A DNA stretch of 64,000 nt from positions 41,282,524-41,346,523 of the forward strand of contig OY735231.1 of assembly GCA_963457665.1 (NCBI GenBank), in the 5' to 3' direction. The DNA is from Thysanoteuthis rhombus (Eukaryota > Mollusca > Cephalopoda > Oegopsida > Thysanoteuthidae). Shown here one piece after another: positions 41,790 through 53,069 of this stretch (positions within the stretch are counted from its first letter, which is position 1; each line of letters opens with the position of its first letter). A program made the position numbers and the translations under genes. The notes beneath the pieces are model-generated. The model did not search any database. It had not been told where the DNA came from and saw only the letters and a list, made by a program, of their open reading frames with translations.

Positions 41790-44005
41790 ACCAACTGTAC
41801 AGGGGTCTGAAAGCTCTGTTCTGTATTACGAGACAATGAACTTTGTGTTAAACTGTAACTATTTTGATAATAATTCTGTCTCGAACAGTTACGCAGTCTT
41901 TTACTTTTGACATCCTTTGTAAAGTCTGGATCATTATCTACAGAACCCCGAAAACATAGTCAGAACTCCAGGTATAGATATCCACTGGACTGAGAGAGAA
42001 TTTCTTTTCCACTTGAGTGACGAAAACATGGAAAGCTCTCGGTGAAGAGTCTATTTTCTCCAAATCAACCAATGCTTCAAAAAACAACTTAATGAACGAT
42101 ACCGGAAACTCAAAGTTTGGCTATCAATTTTTGTATCAGTATAGCTCCAACCAGTCTGCATGGCTTGGCAAGATTGTTCGGTGGATCACGTATGGTTTCA
42201 CTATTCACGTGTCATTAAAACCTGTTTGGAAGCATATAAGATATATTTGCTGATGCAACTGAAATGAAGAGATGATTTTGAAAAGTAAATAATCATTTCT
42301 CAGATTTGCAGATCTTATTTATCATTCATCTACGAGTTGTTAGAACTTAGATGTTACCTACACGGATCCCCAATGATATGATACAGAGATATCAATAGTA
42401 GAGAGTCACCCCTACAAGATGAATTATACACCTTACGAAGGCAGTACAATGCATCAGTCAAAACCTGGTGATGAAACTATGAGTATATTAGTCCAAACAA
42501 CACCTAAAAGAATGACAAATTGATTAAATGCTGGGTTCACTTGGGTACTTTATCATATTTATGTACTAGCTAAAACCCGCCCGTAAGATGAGATTTTAGC
42601 TAGTTATTGAGGAAGGTGTGAACGGGATCTAAAAACGTTCTCTTTTCAAAGAAGTACCTTAATTCAACCCTTTTGAGAACAATGCATTCTCAGCTACTTA
42701 GAAGTCATATACAAATAAACAAATCTTTAAAATATATGGAAATCGGATCATTATTGTCGGGGTTGAACGTGAATGTAGATCCCAAAAAAATTTCTTTCGC
42801 AAAATCCAAAAGTTTTCTACTTCAGAGCCTTCACCTGAGTCCATTGAGCTTGCAGGCTACATTTGGCTGAATTACGCCAATGTTTAGGTGTTTCAATAGC
42901 AGTACAGACAAACATACAAGCAGTCATCATTGAAGTATATGTAAAGATTTTAAACCGAACATTTACAGTCAATGCTTTGAATGATGAGCTCTCCAAGCCA
43001 AGAAAAATTATTTGGGGTACCTAAATAGCGAAATAGATAATCAGGATAATTGGGTTTTTTTTTTGTTTTTTTGTTTTTGTTTTTGTTTCTTTAAGATTTT
43101 ACCTCTGAGGACCGTGGGAAATCAAATTCAAGATGGCTGCCAGTCGACTGGGTTTATTTCTTTAAATGCATTTGATTTTAGAATGAAAAATGTAGAAAAA
43201 CATTTTATGCTTATTCATTTGGTGATACTTTTGAGGTCATTATGATTCAAGGAAAAGCATTCGGATCAAGGTCAAAGAAAAAAAACATCTGTTTATCAAT
43301 ACAGATAGTGCTCGGAAGCATGTCGATTATGTTACAAGCAATTTTTCGCTGAGAAATCAAAGTGTGCGTACAGCAGAGGGGGGAAAAACATCTTGCAATT
43401 TTTATGAACAGTGTGATCCGTAAATACAGATCAGTAGTCAGATAGATCTATTTAAAAATACCACTTAACCCCCGCAAAAAAGTTCTACGGCAGTTTCTTG
43501 TGATATCACACTTTGCTCAATTGATCGTAATATGAGAGTTTATGCTCTGTAGTAAAAGAAAAATTGCACAATATCATTTTAAACAATCACAAAAGCTAAT
43601 ACAACTGACATTTGAATTGGCAAATCTGGTTGACTTAAAATAAAAACGGCCTGAATTGATCGAGATTACTGAACTTTGAATTGAAGAGACAAATGCAAAT
43701 ATAACAGGATAGTAAAACAGAATTATTTTATTTTATTATCTTTTTTTATCAAATAGAGTTTTGTAAATCACCCTCACATATATTGACTAGCAATATACAG
43801 ATATAGCCTGTCATGCTGAAGAGCGCAAAAAAAAGTAGTAAAATGGAATTTCATCCGTGTAACTGACGTAGGGTCATGATGACGTAATAAAGAAGCTGAA
43901 TTTAAAGAATAACATGAAAATAAAAAAGCAGTAAAAGCAACAAAATGATAAAAATCTGTTCTCCGAGTGCATTGCAATGCGAATCTCTACTATTTATGTA
44001 CATGC
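41790..44005. other. Unassigned stretch
   Basis: About 2.2 kb. It includes one clean hairpin (42566-42603, listed separately) and T-rich runs near 43053. Several 65-78-codon frames without domains. Confidence 0.4.
42566..42603. repeat. Hairpin, 10-bp arms
   Basis: CTAGCTAAAA (42566-42575) and TTTTAGCTAG (42594-42603) form a perfect 10-bp stem around an 18-nt loop starting CCCGCCCG. CTAG-bounded hairpins next to CCCG words occur at the ends of some invertebrate non-autonomous elements. No second end seen. Confidence 0.7.
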
Positions 44006-44038
<33 letters not shown>

Positions 44039-44039
44039 A

Positions 44040-44092
<53 letters not shown>
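44006..44092. repeat. (TA)n microsatellite with GTATGTA interruptions
   Basis: TA runs at 44008-44030 and 44050-44086 with short TATG/CA interruptions. Gives spurious Tyr-Ile frames. Confidence 0.96.
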
Positions 44093-44094
<2 letters not shown>

Positions 44095-44095
<1 letters not shown>

Positions 44096-44925
44096 AAAAC
44101 ATTCATATTTTTAATGCGTGGTACTCAACAAATAGAAAAGAAATATTATTTACATGTATACCAAAGTCTTCATTTCCAATCTGCACTGATTTAGCACTAA
44201 CACAATGCCCTTACGCTGCCCCCTCCGCAACTTACTGTTTCCACTCTATTTCATTGAGAAAAGAGAAGTAGAGGAAGGAACAGAAACCTCCTTGTTTAAC
44301 TTTTATTCATGCTATCAACCATTCCATCGCCAAAAAGGAATATATGACCAAAAAAAAAAAAAACTTGTTCAGGAATTGATTTTTTATGAGAAATATTCGT
44401 GATGAAAATGATTTATGAAAATACTGGTATAAATTCTTTTTCTAATTTCTACTACCAAAGATTGGCCAGAAAATTATCTCGAATTACTTCAAAGGGAAAC
44501 TTATATGAGAAGTCAATTTTTATAGATTCTCCATACCAAATATCAGATCAATAGGCTTTGAAGTTTTAGTGGAGAAGAGGCACGGACTAGCAAAGAAAAG
44601 GCTCAAATATTAGAATAGATATGTTGTTATTTTTTACAGTACGGGTAAACTAGTTATTGTTGATGTGTATATTTATCTCGATTTCCCTTCATCTACCCGC
44701 TACCAAAGACAATCAGGTTAGGTAAAAATTTTGATAGGAAACAACCGAAAAAATAAGATGGAGATAAATAGTAATCATCAAAATTAATAATAATGACATT
44801 TCCGAGTTGTTGGTTTTCGACCAGAATGTTGACATTAGAGTACATCTACGTATTCAAGGGTATCCATGCAGGGAATACTGTTCCACGGACCTTGTCTGGG
44901 GAAGGATCGACCCCCTTCAAAACTT
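44095..44925. other. Unassigned stretch
   Basis: Nothing recognised. Confidence 0.4.
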
Positions 44926-44929
44926 TCGC

Positions 44930-45005
44930 AGCACACCTACGGATGTTTCGTGGCACACTAAGGTGTCACAGCAAATTGGTTGAAAATCACTGGTTCATAC
45001 CTTCA
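44930..45005 (-). repeat. hAT-like terminal fragment
   Basis: The minus strand reads GAACCAGTGATTTTCAACCA, ATTTGCTGTGACACCTTAGT and GTGCCACGAA. This fits the CAGTGGTTCTCAACCTTTTTNCTGTGACAC form common at hAT-Charlie-type ends. The fragment abuts the SINE that follows. Confidence 0.5.
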
Positions 45006-45345
45006 TCAATGGTTTTATGACATAGGCACGGGCAATTGTGGGTAAGACCGATTCCCGGCTTGCTATGCCTGTCGAAGCTTCATTCAGCTTTCGATATCTG
45101 GTATTTTTCAATGTATACCTACGTAGGTACTGACCAGACTCGATGTTGCAGGATTTTGGTAATTGTACGAGAACAACTGTATCGATCGTGATTTGCATGT
45201 AACTTCTTAGTCTCAATTCTTTACAGAAAGGCATTGAATACCATCTTTAAAGTCTTTGGTATGACCCAGAAGTAGATTGAACGATGGCCTTCTGAAGGAG
45301 GCGAGCGCTCTTCCACAGGGCAACGGTGATCGATGCCGAATTTAA
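45006..45345 (-). repeat. Chimeric tRNA-like/5S rRNA-like SINE
   Basis: Minus strand from 45340: the tRNA-like head GTTGCCCTGTGGAAGAGCGC, TCGCCTCCTTCAGAAGGCC; a weak B box CGTTCAATCT; the linker ATACCAAAGACTTTAAAGAT, GGTATTCAATGCCTTTCTGT (shared with 17.4 and 41.6 kb); then the 5S-like module GTTCTCGTACAATTACC, CTGCAACATCGAGTCTGGTC, AGTACCTACGTAGGTATAC and AATACCAGA. All three parts are in the same order as at 17325-17660, so this is the best second full-length witness of the family. Confidence 0.7.
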
Positions 45346-45349
45346 TTCC

Positions 45350-45812
45350 ATCTTATCTTACTTTATCTTTATTCCCTTCTCGGCGTACCAACAGGCAGCA
45401 AACATGCGTGCACACACAATAGAACTTGATTCGCACCAGCAAAGATTGCATGTTGGAATTGCTCCCTTCTTCTTTTCCGTCAATTTTGTGACAGACAAAA
45501 TGACTCATCGCGAATCATTATATATTAGGCAAATGTTTGTTAGGGAAAGTGAAGGAAGTAATCTACTTATATTATATACAACTTGTATGTTTATACTTTT
45601 GGTCCGTAATATTTAAGATATTTACAATTAATTCTTACTATAGAGTAGTCTCCTTCACTTCTTTTTTGCAAATGCATAAGATATGTGGGTTTATTCCATT
45701 TGAAAATTAACAAGATAACGTATAGTTACATAATGTTTTTGTCCAAGTCCTGTTCAAGCCTGGAATAAACAAGAGCAACCAGAACAATCCTCATCAAATT
45801 TAGAGGAGTAAT
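45350..45812. other. Unassigned stretch
   Basis: A 96-codon plus-strand frame (45326-45616) without recognisable domain; otherwise nothing. Confidence 0.4.
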
Positions 45813-45814
45813 GA

Positions 45815-45905
45815 TCATCCTTCCCATAGTATGATTTGAAATCAGGACCGACTGATTGATAGGCTGGTGTCTTACCGACTGAGCTAAACTGACAAGTCCT
45901 ACATA
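45815..45905 (-). repeat. tRNA-like SINE head
   Basis: The minus strand reads GACTTGTCAGTTTAGCTCAG, TCGGTAAGACACCAGCCTAT and, downstream, CCTGATTTCAAATCA (weak B box). Clear homologue of 10680 and 13262, and the best preserved head of that SINE type. Confidence 0.6.
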
Positions 45906-45909
45906 TCTA

Positions 45910-46245
45910 TAAAGTGTCTTTTACAGATACGAAAGGGGTTATTTCATTCTAATACATTTATACTGAGAAAATACATTCTTATAATTTTTCATTTATCATA
46001 TTTACACAAAAATCTTGCAGTAATCAGCATCAGTCGGAAAAAAGGAGTGGAGGTTTACCCTGCAGCAATGGAGCTTATCAAATACAGTACAATTTTGATA
46101 TAAATCAGTTACAGGCTTCATTTTTGACGGCAAGTTTCTCATTAATTTTTTACTATGTCAACCTAAAGATTGCAATCTAGACTTTTTAAACTCCTCATTT
46201 TTAATGAGCTTGCTTCTATGCAGTTCATATTTTAATTGTGTTGAG
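45910..46245. other. Unassigned stretch
   Basis: Nothing recognised. Confidence 0.4.
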
Positions 46246-46249
46246 GTCT

Positions 46250-46672
46250 GAAAACATTGACATATTTTCATATGTATGTAATTTGAATATATTATTGAAT
46301 ATTCGCATCCAACTTTTTAAAGAAAGCTGCAAATTTAAAATTTCTATACGTAATTTGTATATTTAATCAGATATTCTTATTCTTTTTCATGGAAGTTGCA
46401 AATTTAGAATTTGTATATATAAGTTTTATATATAATTTGTGTACTTAATTAGATATTTGTGTCTGTCTTTTTATAAAAGCTGTAAATCTAAAATTTGTAA
46501 ATATAATTTACATATATAATTGAATATTTGCATTTATCTTTTTTATGAAAGCTACAAATTTAAAATGTGTACATATAATTTGTATATATAATTAGATATT
46601 CCTATTTGTTTGTTTTACCAAAACTCCAAGTCTAGTTTTTCATAAATAATTTGTATATAATATAAAGAAATA
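46250..46672 (+). repeat. ~72-bp minisatellite, left part
   Basis: Units start at GCTGCAAATTT-like words at 46326, 46395, 46479, 46551 and 46624 (spacings 69, 84, 72, 73), each followed by AATTTGTATATATAA-type sequence, AGATATTYGTATTTG and a T-rich stretch. The same unit resumes at 47216 and 47287 (spacing 71) after an insertion. Confidence 0.82.
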
Positions 46673-46679
46673 CATATAT

Positions 46680-46812
<133 letters not shown>

Positions 46813-46819
46813 TAATCCT

Positions 46820-47190
46820 ACAAAAATGATAATAAATGCGTTATATTATTTAGTAACTTTATTTCAAATGATATCCCGTTAGTACTTGGTGAATGTATCC
46901 TTTGGAGTAGACAGCATAAATAGAATAAACGATTAAATTTCTTCAATTTTTTATTCTATTTACACTGCCAAGGCCAAACGATACATTCACCGTGTGATAA
47001 TGGATATCAATGGTGAGAGCAACGCTTCGTCAAAGCGGCTACCTAATCGGTCGCAAGTTCGATTCCTGCGGCAGCTCTATTTTCTTCAATTATTTATTTA
47101 TTTAAGTCGAAACCAAATGACATATTCCCCATTTATTACGAGAAGATCATTTCAAATAAAGTTTCAAAGTAATATAAAGCATTTCTAATT
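46820..47190. mobile_element. Foldback/tRNA-like element inserted in a minisatellite
   Basis: The left arm AAATGCGTTATATTATTTAG, AACTTTATTTCAAATGATAT, AATAGAATAAACGATT and the right arm CATTTCAAATAAAGTTTCAA, AGTAATATAAAGCATTT are inverted repeats of each other and of the 27.2-kb element. The right arm carries AAGTTCGATTCCTGCGGCAG, a good B box, preceded by GGCTACCTAATCGGTCG. The left arm has AAACGATACATTCACCGTGT in place of a tRNA-like module, so the arms are less symmetric than at 27.2 kb. Confidence 0.7.
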
Positions 47191-47305
47191 TGTATATACA
47201 TTTACTTTGTAGAAGAGCTGCAAATTTTTAATTTGTATGAATAATTTAGATATATATGTAAATATTTGTAACTGGCTTTTTATGAAAGCTGCAAAGTAAA
47301 TTTTT
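47186..47305 (+). repeat. ~72-bp minisatellite, right part
   Basis: AATTTGTATATACATTTAC, GAGCTGCAAATTTTTAATTT, AAATATTTGTAACTGGC and TATGAAAGCTGCAAAG continue the units of 46250-46672 in the same phase and orientation, which indicates that the intervening foldback element and TA tract arrived later. Confidence 0.75.
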
Positions 47306-47434
47306 CCATGTCACTTTTATTCTCCATACGTTCAAGTTTCTCACTCAACGGCCGTCTTTTAATTAAAAAATGATTAATAAGCAATTAATCTAATCAATCA
47401 AAAGTGCAATGGTTTCCAGTTTCGAGTTCTAATT

Positions 47435-48126
47435 TCGATTCGATGATAAGAGAAAGGTTGATAATCCATGATCTTTTGAAAACCTCAAAAGATCAAGAGT
47501 GCAGATATAAGGAAGAGAAAATTGTCAGATTAGTTGATGACTTCGTCTTTTAGCCGAGAACCTTCATCATATCTAAATAATGCTAGACGAGCTGAATGAA
47601 AAAAATTGATCTTCATGTGGACTTCAGTAAAACCAATTTCATCTACAACAATATGTTGAGCACAAGAAATCGAAAAAGCAGAGCTCAGCAACGTGGAAGA
47701 TTGCATCTTACCGGGACAACAAATCTCCATTGCGTGGCAAGCTTTCGACTGAGCAAGCTCAACATTCAAGAATAATAAAATCCCATTAGTTTCGAAAGGA
47801 AGGGTCTGCAACCAATGCATACCTCGATAGTCACCTATGGAGCTGAATCATCGAACCTAACCAAAAGATTGACTCTGAAACAGTGGAAAACCATGCTCAA
47901 CATAACATGGACAGATCATTAGACGGCACAATATATTAGAAAATGCTGGACATTACAATTCACAACGTGGATCCCCAAAGATCATATGCAGTATTTTGGC
48001 CGGCAAATTATAGGATAGTGTAACGAACTAGACAAGTTCAAAATGTATTGGCTCCCCGACGCCTACAGTGAAGAGGTGTGCTGAATCTTGGGGAAAGTCT
48101 ATGTCCAACGACGGACACTGAAAGAC

Positions 48127-48163
<37 letters not shown>

Positions 48164-48165
48164 TT
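47435..48165 (+). mobile_element. RTE-like LINE, longest 3' copy, with (GAT)n tail
   Basis: It starts upstream of the RT motif C region (IVRLVDDFVF, about 47522-47551, reading GTCAGATTAGTTGATGACTT). The catalytic F-DD reads VDD. Then LNNARRAE-like, LHVDFSKTNFIYNN, the KLSNVEDCILPGQQ segment (LPGQ in place of YLGQ), WQAF, QCIPR, VTYGAESSNLTKRLT, an NITW segment and HDPQRSYAVFWPANYR. It ends with SLGKVYVQRRTLKD and a GAT tail at 48126-48161. Deletions remove the HERIML segment and part of the RxxDEL region. Frameshifts throughout. Confidence 0.88.
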
Positions 48166-48169
48166 TCGA

Positions 48170-49010
48170 TTTGAAACCCCATGAATGGATTCAATGACAG
48201 AAGTGTTGGTGATCTTCTAAAAACTACAAAAGATGAAATTTATTGTTTTAGTATTGGTTCATTTTCAGGTTAGTAATTTATGCAGTGTCGGATTAAGAGG
48301 CAAAAGTAGTTGATGCTATTGGCTCCAGATTTTGAAAGGCCCCGTGCCAAATGCTTGCACGCTATCAATACTGATTGTACTTATACTTGCTCCATTATAA
48401 TATTTCTATTCTGCTTTCAACTTTTATGAACGGTTGGGTGTTTAAAGTTAGCGATTTCAATCAATTAGACCTTTAATTTGAGATATCATTCTAACACAGT
48501 AATTAATGAGAGTGTGGGATTAATGCAGGACATATAGTATTATTGTTTTCGTATCGATCTTTGTGCAGTGGCTGTGAAATTAGTTTTTAAAATCTCCATA
48601 TTTTTCCATCGTATTACAGAAATTTCAGACATAGTTGTTGCATTATCTTGGTGCATCACAAATGAAAAAAAAATTAATTACTTTTCTATACAATTAGAAC
48701 ATGTATGAGTTCTTAAAAGTTTTGCGTATTTTCTTTATTTAGGACCCCTTTATGAGATGCTATATTCCAAACCTTGCAAGCTTTATTCGTTCTTGAACGT
48801 AGGTGTGTAATGATGGAACAAAGAGAAAAAGAGAGAGAGCGATATGAGGAGAGAGAGAGAGAGAAAGAGAGAGAAGTTGATGCCAGTCCTTATTAATAAT
48901 TTCTGAATATTGATCCATTGATACAGGTGAAAATCACCAATCTACCAATAATAATAATTAGTCTGTTGCTTCTCATTAAATTTTATTCTCTGGGGTTGAT
49001 TATTACAGCA
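48170..49010. other. Unassigned stretch
   Basis: A GA-rich tract at 48824-48876. Otherwise nothing recognised. Confidence 0.4.
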
Positions 49011-49013
49011 ACA

Positions 49014-49905
49014 GGTCTGGTTAGTTACTCAAGGGAAACTGTTACATGACCTGCATGCCCTGTTACGGGTAATGAATTAAAACATCAGAAAAGGGGTATT
49101 CAATGAAGTTACTTCACTTTGTTCGGTAGTGATCACTGACAAAGTCCTAATTTTCAAAAATCTTGCATGAATTTGGCTCGACGAAAACTAAGGGACTAAT
49201 CTCGCATAAACTTTATTTCTATTATTATTCAGACTATCCTCATCTTGGTTGTTTTTCATACAACGTTTCGGCCTTTGTACTCTACGGCATTCAACAGGTA
49301 TCATCTGGTAGGTGTGAGGAAGTAACGAACCGAACCTTTTATTTAACCGACGGGGGTATATTGACCGCACTCCCCTCTTAGCATTAGTAGTATTATTATT
49401 GTCTCACACTGGGATTGAACCTAGAACCATCAGATTACTTGATTATTAATAATAATACTACTACTGCTAAGAGGGAAGGGCGGTCTATATACCCCCATCA
49501 GTTAAATAAAGGGTTCGGTTCGTCACTTCCCCACACCTACCAGTAGATACCTGATGAAGGCTGTAGAGTACAACAGCCAAAACGTTGTCTGAAAAACAAC
49601 CAAGATGAGGATAGTCTGAATAATAATAGAAATAATAATAATAATACCTCATCTCAAAAATTCAGAGTTATACTCGCATAAACCTATATTGCAAATTGAA
49701 AACCCCTAAAAACATATTTAGAGGATGAATTTCTAAAAGAAATTTTTAAAAGCTCATTTCAGTCATGATTAGAGTAGACGTTCAAACTTTCATCCCTCTA
49801 GCTTCTTCGGCGCGGCGTGTATGCGTGATACATACATACGTAGGGAGCCAGCCAAACCAGCTTGAAAACTAAGGAAACCTTTGCTCACAGTTTCCATGAG
49901 TTTTG
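49014..49905 (-). repeat. Dispersed repeat family A, copy 6, interrupted by a palindromic insertion
   Basis: The left part 49014-49211 (GGTCTGGTTAGTTACTCAAG, GGAAACTGTTACATGACC, GGTAGTGATCACTGACAAAG) and the right part 49673-49900 (ATTGCAAATTGAAAACCCCT, AGTCATGATTAGAGTAGACG, AGCCAGCCAAACCAGCTTGA) join into one normal family A copy when the middle is taken out. The breakpoint lies in the AGCATAAACTCGCATTGC region of the family. Confidence 0.85.
49212..49672. mobile_element. Nested foldback element with target-site duplication
   Basis: Arms of about 180 bp (49213-49398 and 49468-49648) are inverted repeats, e.g. CAGACTATCCTCATCTTGGT left against the mate ACCAAGATGAGGATAGTCTG right, then ACGAACCGAACC left against GGTTCGGTTCGT right. 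The centre contains, on the minus strand, GGTTCTAGGTTCAATCCCAG, a strong pol III B box. The insertion is bounded by an 11-bp direct repeat CTCGCATAAAC (49201-49211 and 49673-49683), a plausible target-site duplication. Each arm has a CTGATGA/GAAACG-type motif (see findings). No coding capacity. Confidence 0.85.
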
Positions 49906-49909
49906 GTTG

Positions 49910-50525
49910 ATGATTTTTAACTACGATTACTACGACGACTTCGTATTACAATTTCTGCGGCGAATGTATTATTGCGATAGGAGGAAAATACCAAAGCTAA
50001 TTATGTTAACATTTCTCTTTGATGTGCACATTCCAAAGATCTATCGCAGTAAATTTGAATAATCGACTCCAGTATTTAGTGATAGATGTTTTTTGATTAA
50101 AGTTACTTTTTTGAGAATGTTTTTTCATGCTGTGTTCATTTATTATTAATGTCACGAGTATCATCAGAGGAGGCGCTACATCTGACTGCGCATCCCAGCA
50201 TTTTATTTTTTTCAGTTATTCTTTAGATTTTTGTACAATATCTTTGGATTTCTTAAGATTATTTTTTCGATACATTGCGACAGGGTTTCGGCATCCCTGC
50301 AAAAGCAGCGTCTGTGGGTCCCAGTAACTGCCTCCGGTACTATACTTAATTCCAACAATTGTCTTAGCCTCCGTATGAAATTAATGCTCCATTTCTCCAA
50401 AGTAGTCAATTCTGGCATTTTTAATGGAGCCTCGAATCCACAGGTGCTAATTGGCTTTTTTAAACACGGAATAATAGATTCAAAAGTTTTCACTCTTTTT
50501 CGCAACATTTTGAATTTGGATCACC
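49910..50525. other. Unassigned stretch with open frames
   Basis: Overlapping frames of 120 codons (plus, 50231-50593) and 98 codons (minus, 50212-50508). Neither shows a domain I recognise. The minus-strand reading in another frame gives RNPVAMYRKNNLKKSKD-like sequence, which might be a decayed element. Confidence 0.4.
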
Positions 50526-50527
50526 AA

Positions 50528-50600
50528 TTGTGTTATACAGTGGTCCTCAACCACCAGGCCACGGACCAGCGCCTAGTTGAAAAAATAAAATAAATGTAGA
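50528..50600 (+). repeat. hAT-like terminal fragment
   Basis: ACAGTGGTCCTCAACCACCA, GGCCACGGACCAGCGCC then a purine-rich A tract fits the CAGTGGTYCTCAACC…CCGCGGACCGG pattern of hAT-type ends. The clearest of four such fragments in the window. Confidence 0.55.
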
Positions 50601-51020
50601 ATGAAAAGGAATACTGGATCTTAATATTCAATTCGTTAGATAAACCGTTTGAGGAGCGAAATTCGGTATATCAGCCGCTTATAAGTGACTTATAGCCAAC
50701 CTGTCTCGTATATTCTGGTTGTGAATTGCCCAAACCAATTGCGTAGACTGTTCCTCCATTTATTGTTGATATTAAACTGGTCCATGTTTTGGTGGTGCGC
50801 ATTCTACGTGTATCGTGATTCAATACATATTGCTACAATGCACTGTTTCGGTTCATTTGAAGGTACAAACAGATAAACATCATTTAAGCTTTATGTAAAT
50901 GGTGAGGGACCGCGGCTCCCTTCCCATATCAAGTTATGGAATGTTGTTCACATGCGTTCCCACAGAACTACACAAGTGTGGATCATGGATAGCTCATTTC
51001 GGTGGATTTTAAATTAGAAA
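50601..51020. other. Unassigned stretch
   Basis: AGGGACCGCGGCTCCCTTCC at 50902-50921 could be part of the hAT-like element, but no terminal repeat is visible. Confidence 0.35.
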
Positions 51021-51022
51021 TT

Positions 51023-51378
51023 GACAATTAAAACTGCCACCAAAATAGTAAACATCATTTTTGTCAGTTTTCAAGTTGGTTTGTCTGACTGGCTATTTAT
51101 GTACCACGCGTACAAACTGTGCTATAGAGATGATAATTTCAACATTTACTCCTTATTATGTCTAGAAAACAACCTTCTGTAAAATTCCTCTTAAATGGGT
51201 GTTTAGCAAGGGTTTAGTATATTGTTATGTATGTTTTTTGCGAAATATGTCCATTAGTTAGTGTCCGGCAGCATTCATATTTGTTTCCCTTTTTAATAGA
51301 TCACCCCTAACACAGTATGCAACCGAAAGATGTGGTTCAATTGATGGTTTCTATTGGGAGACTAACCAAACCTGCATT
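51023..51378 (+). repeat. Dispersed repeat family A, copy 7
   Basis: AAAACTGCCACCAAAATAGT, CAGTTTTCAAGTTGGTTTGT, TTTACTCCTTATTATGTCTA, GTCCGGCAGCATTCATATTT, AACACAGTATGCAACCGAAA and TTTCTATTGGGAGACTAACC. Full-length apart from small deletions. Confidence 0.8.
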
Positions 51379-51379
51379 T

Positions 51380-52360
51380 TTTATTTCCCTCTGGGGTTAT
51401 TTGAGCACAAACTTCATGAAAAAGATTCTAGCATTCTATTTGCAACCCAAAACTAAGTCTCTTCGTTCAGACTTGCAATTACAAATGTCTCAGGCCAGAT
51501 TAGTTTTGTTACAAAATCAGCAATCATTGTGGAAGGTTTCATTTCATTAGTGTCATCTTCAATTGCGAGTCAAATCAGATATCATTCCATACAATTGACT
51601 TGATATTTGAACTAATTACAATGTTTTACAAATATTCTCTTTTTTTTGACCTTTTTTTCTGTGAGGGATTAACAATCAAAATTGCCTTCAGTGCCCACAG
51701 CTGGGCCCCCAGGACTGCCAATTTAGATGTTTTTATTTTGTTTTTTAATAGTGTTGACAATATTTAGATTCATCAAAGTTTTTTTCATGTTTTCAGTACG
51801 GTGATGCCAACTGAGATGCTTTTCTTGATTATCCAAATTTGAGATTAACTTGAAGGATGAAAAATTGTAAAAATCACATCTCAATCGATAATGCTGACTG
51901 GGACTTGAAAAGAGGTGACGATCAGGTAATAATATTAAATTTTGTTCCAGGATTATGTTCCCAGGGGAATTCCTGTATCATACTCTTTCAGAAAATATTG
52001 TGCTGAACTTGTTTAAACACAACAGTCTCTTTATAGATTAATCCGATGAAATTTTTGACTCAGTTCAAAATGCTTCTTTTTTATTGGTATCGGAAAAGCC
52101 AATTTCATTAATCAAGAAAAGTAAACAGGAGTGTAAAAGGCTGCAAACAGGAATTTCGTGAACCTAAATTTCTGGATGTTTCAAAAAGGATGCAAGCGCC
52201 TTTTTAACGCTCTGTATATTTTCTAATCAATGATAATTTCTCTTTAGAGAGCATTGTTTAGTTTAGCCTTTTGCTGCTTCCTTTTCGAAGTGTAGCAATT
52301 TAATATTTTTTATTCTATTCTCATATTTCGCGATCGGAGAAACTATTATACTTCATTAAC
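51380..52360. other. Unassigned stretch
   Basis: Nothing recognised. Confidence 0.4.
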
Positions 52361-52364
52361 GTAG

Positions 52365-52432
52365 TAGGACGGTGCAAGTGGTTAGACGCACCCTATAATT
52401 ATCTAGGTATTTAGTCCAGATTAAAAAGCTTT
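52365..52432 (+). repeat. Weak tRNA-like fragment
   Basis: GGACGGTGCAAGTGGTTAGA, CGCACCCTATAATTATCTAGG resembles a tRNA D-arm/A box and anticodon arm; no B box follows. Confidence 0.3.
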
Positions 52433-52434
52433 CC

Positions 52435-53068
52435 ATATAAGCAAGTCTCGCATTCAAAGCTAATTATTACTTTTTGGATCTATTACTAATTTTATTTCTG
52501 GAAGGAAAGCGTGTCTCACCAGAAATACTGTACATATATCTTACATTATATAAAGTTGATTGGAATCTTAAAGAGAATATTTGAATTCACTCATATACGA
52601 GCCTCGGCTTTTAGAAATGCAGACATTCTAGTTTGCGTTTACGTTAAAGTAGGAAAATACACTGAATTAAAACAGGAAGGGAACATTGACCGTCTCTGAA
52701 TTTGATGATCAAAACGAGCAGATAATGTATGTTTCAATCCGGTAAGCGTGAATGAAATGCAAGTCAAATGAGAAGGTTGCAACGGAAAAAGAAGAGAGAA
52801 TAAGTTGTTCTAAATGAAGATAATGCTATTCAGGAAGCTGAACAAAACACTTGAGACAGCCCTGAAGTGATCGGAAAGGGTTTTTTCGATTTATCTTGTA
52901 GACCCACAGCCATAATGAATGTATTCACACAACTAATATATCAAATTAATGACATCAAACAATGTTATCAATGTTTAGAAAAATCGTCACAACGTAAAAA
53001 AACTCATCAAGTCCAAAGATAACTTATATGCTTGATATTTTGACTGTCAAGGCTGGCTTGGTGAATCT
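52435..53068. other. Unassigned stretch
   Basis: Nothing recognised. Confidence 0.4.
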
Positions 53069-53069
53069 A

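Noticed and set aside
50231-50593. A 120-codon plus-strand open frame as a coding gene
   Set aside because: No recognisable domain; its last part runs into the hAT-like end at 50528, and a similar-length frame exists on the other strand.
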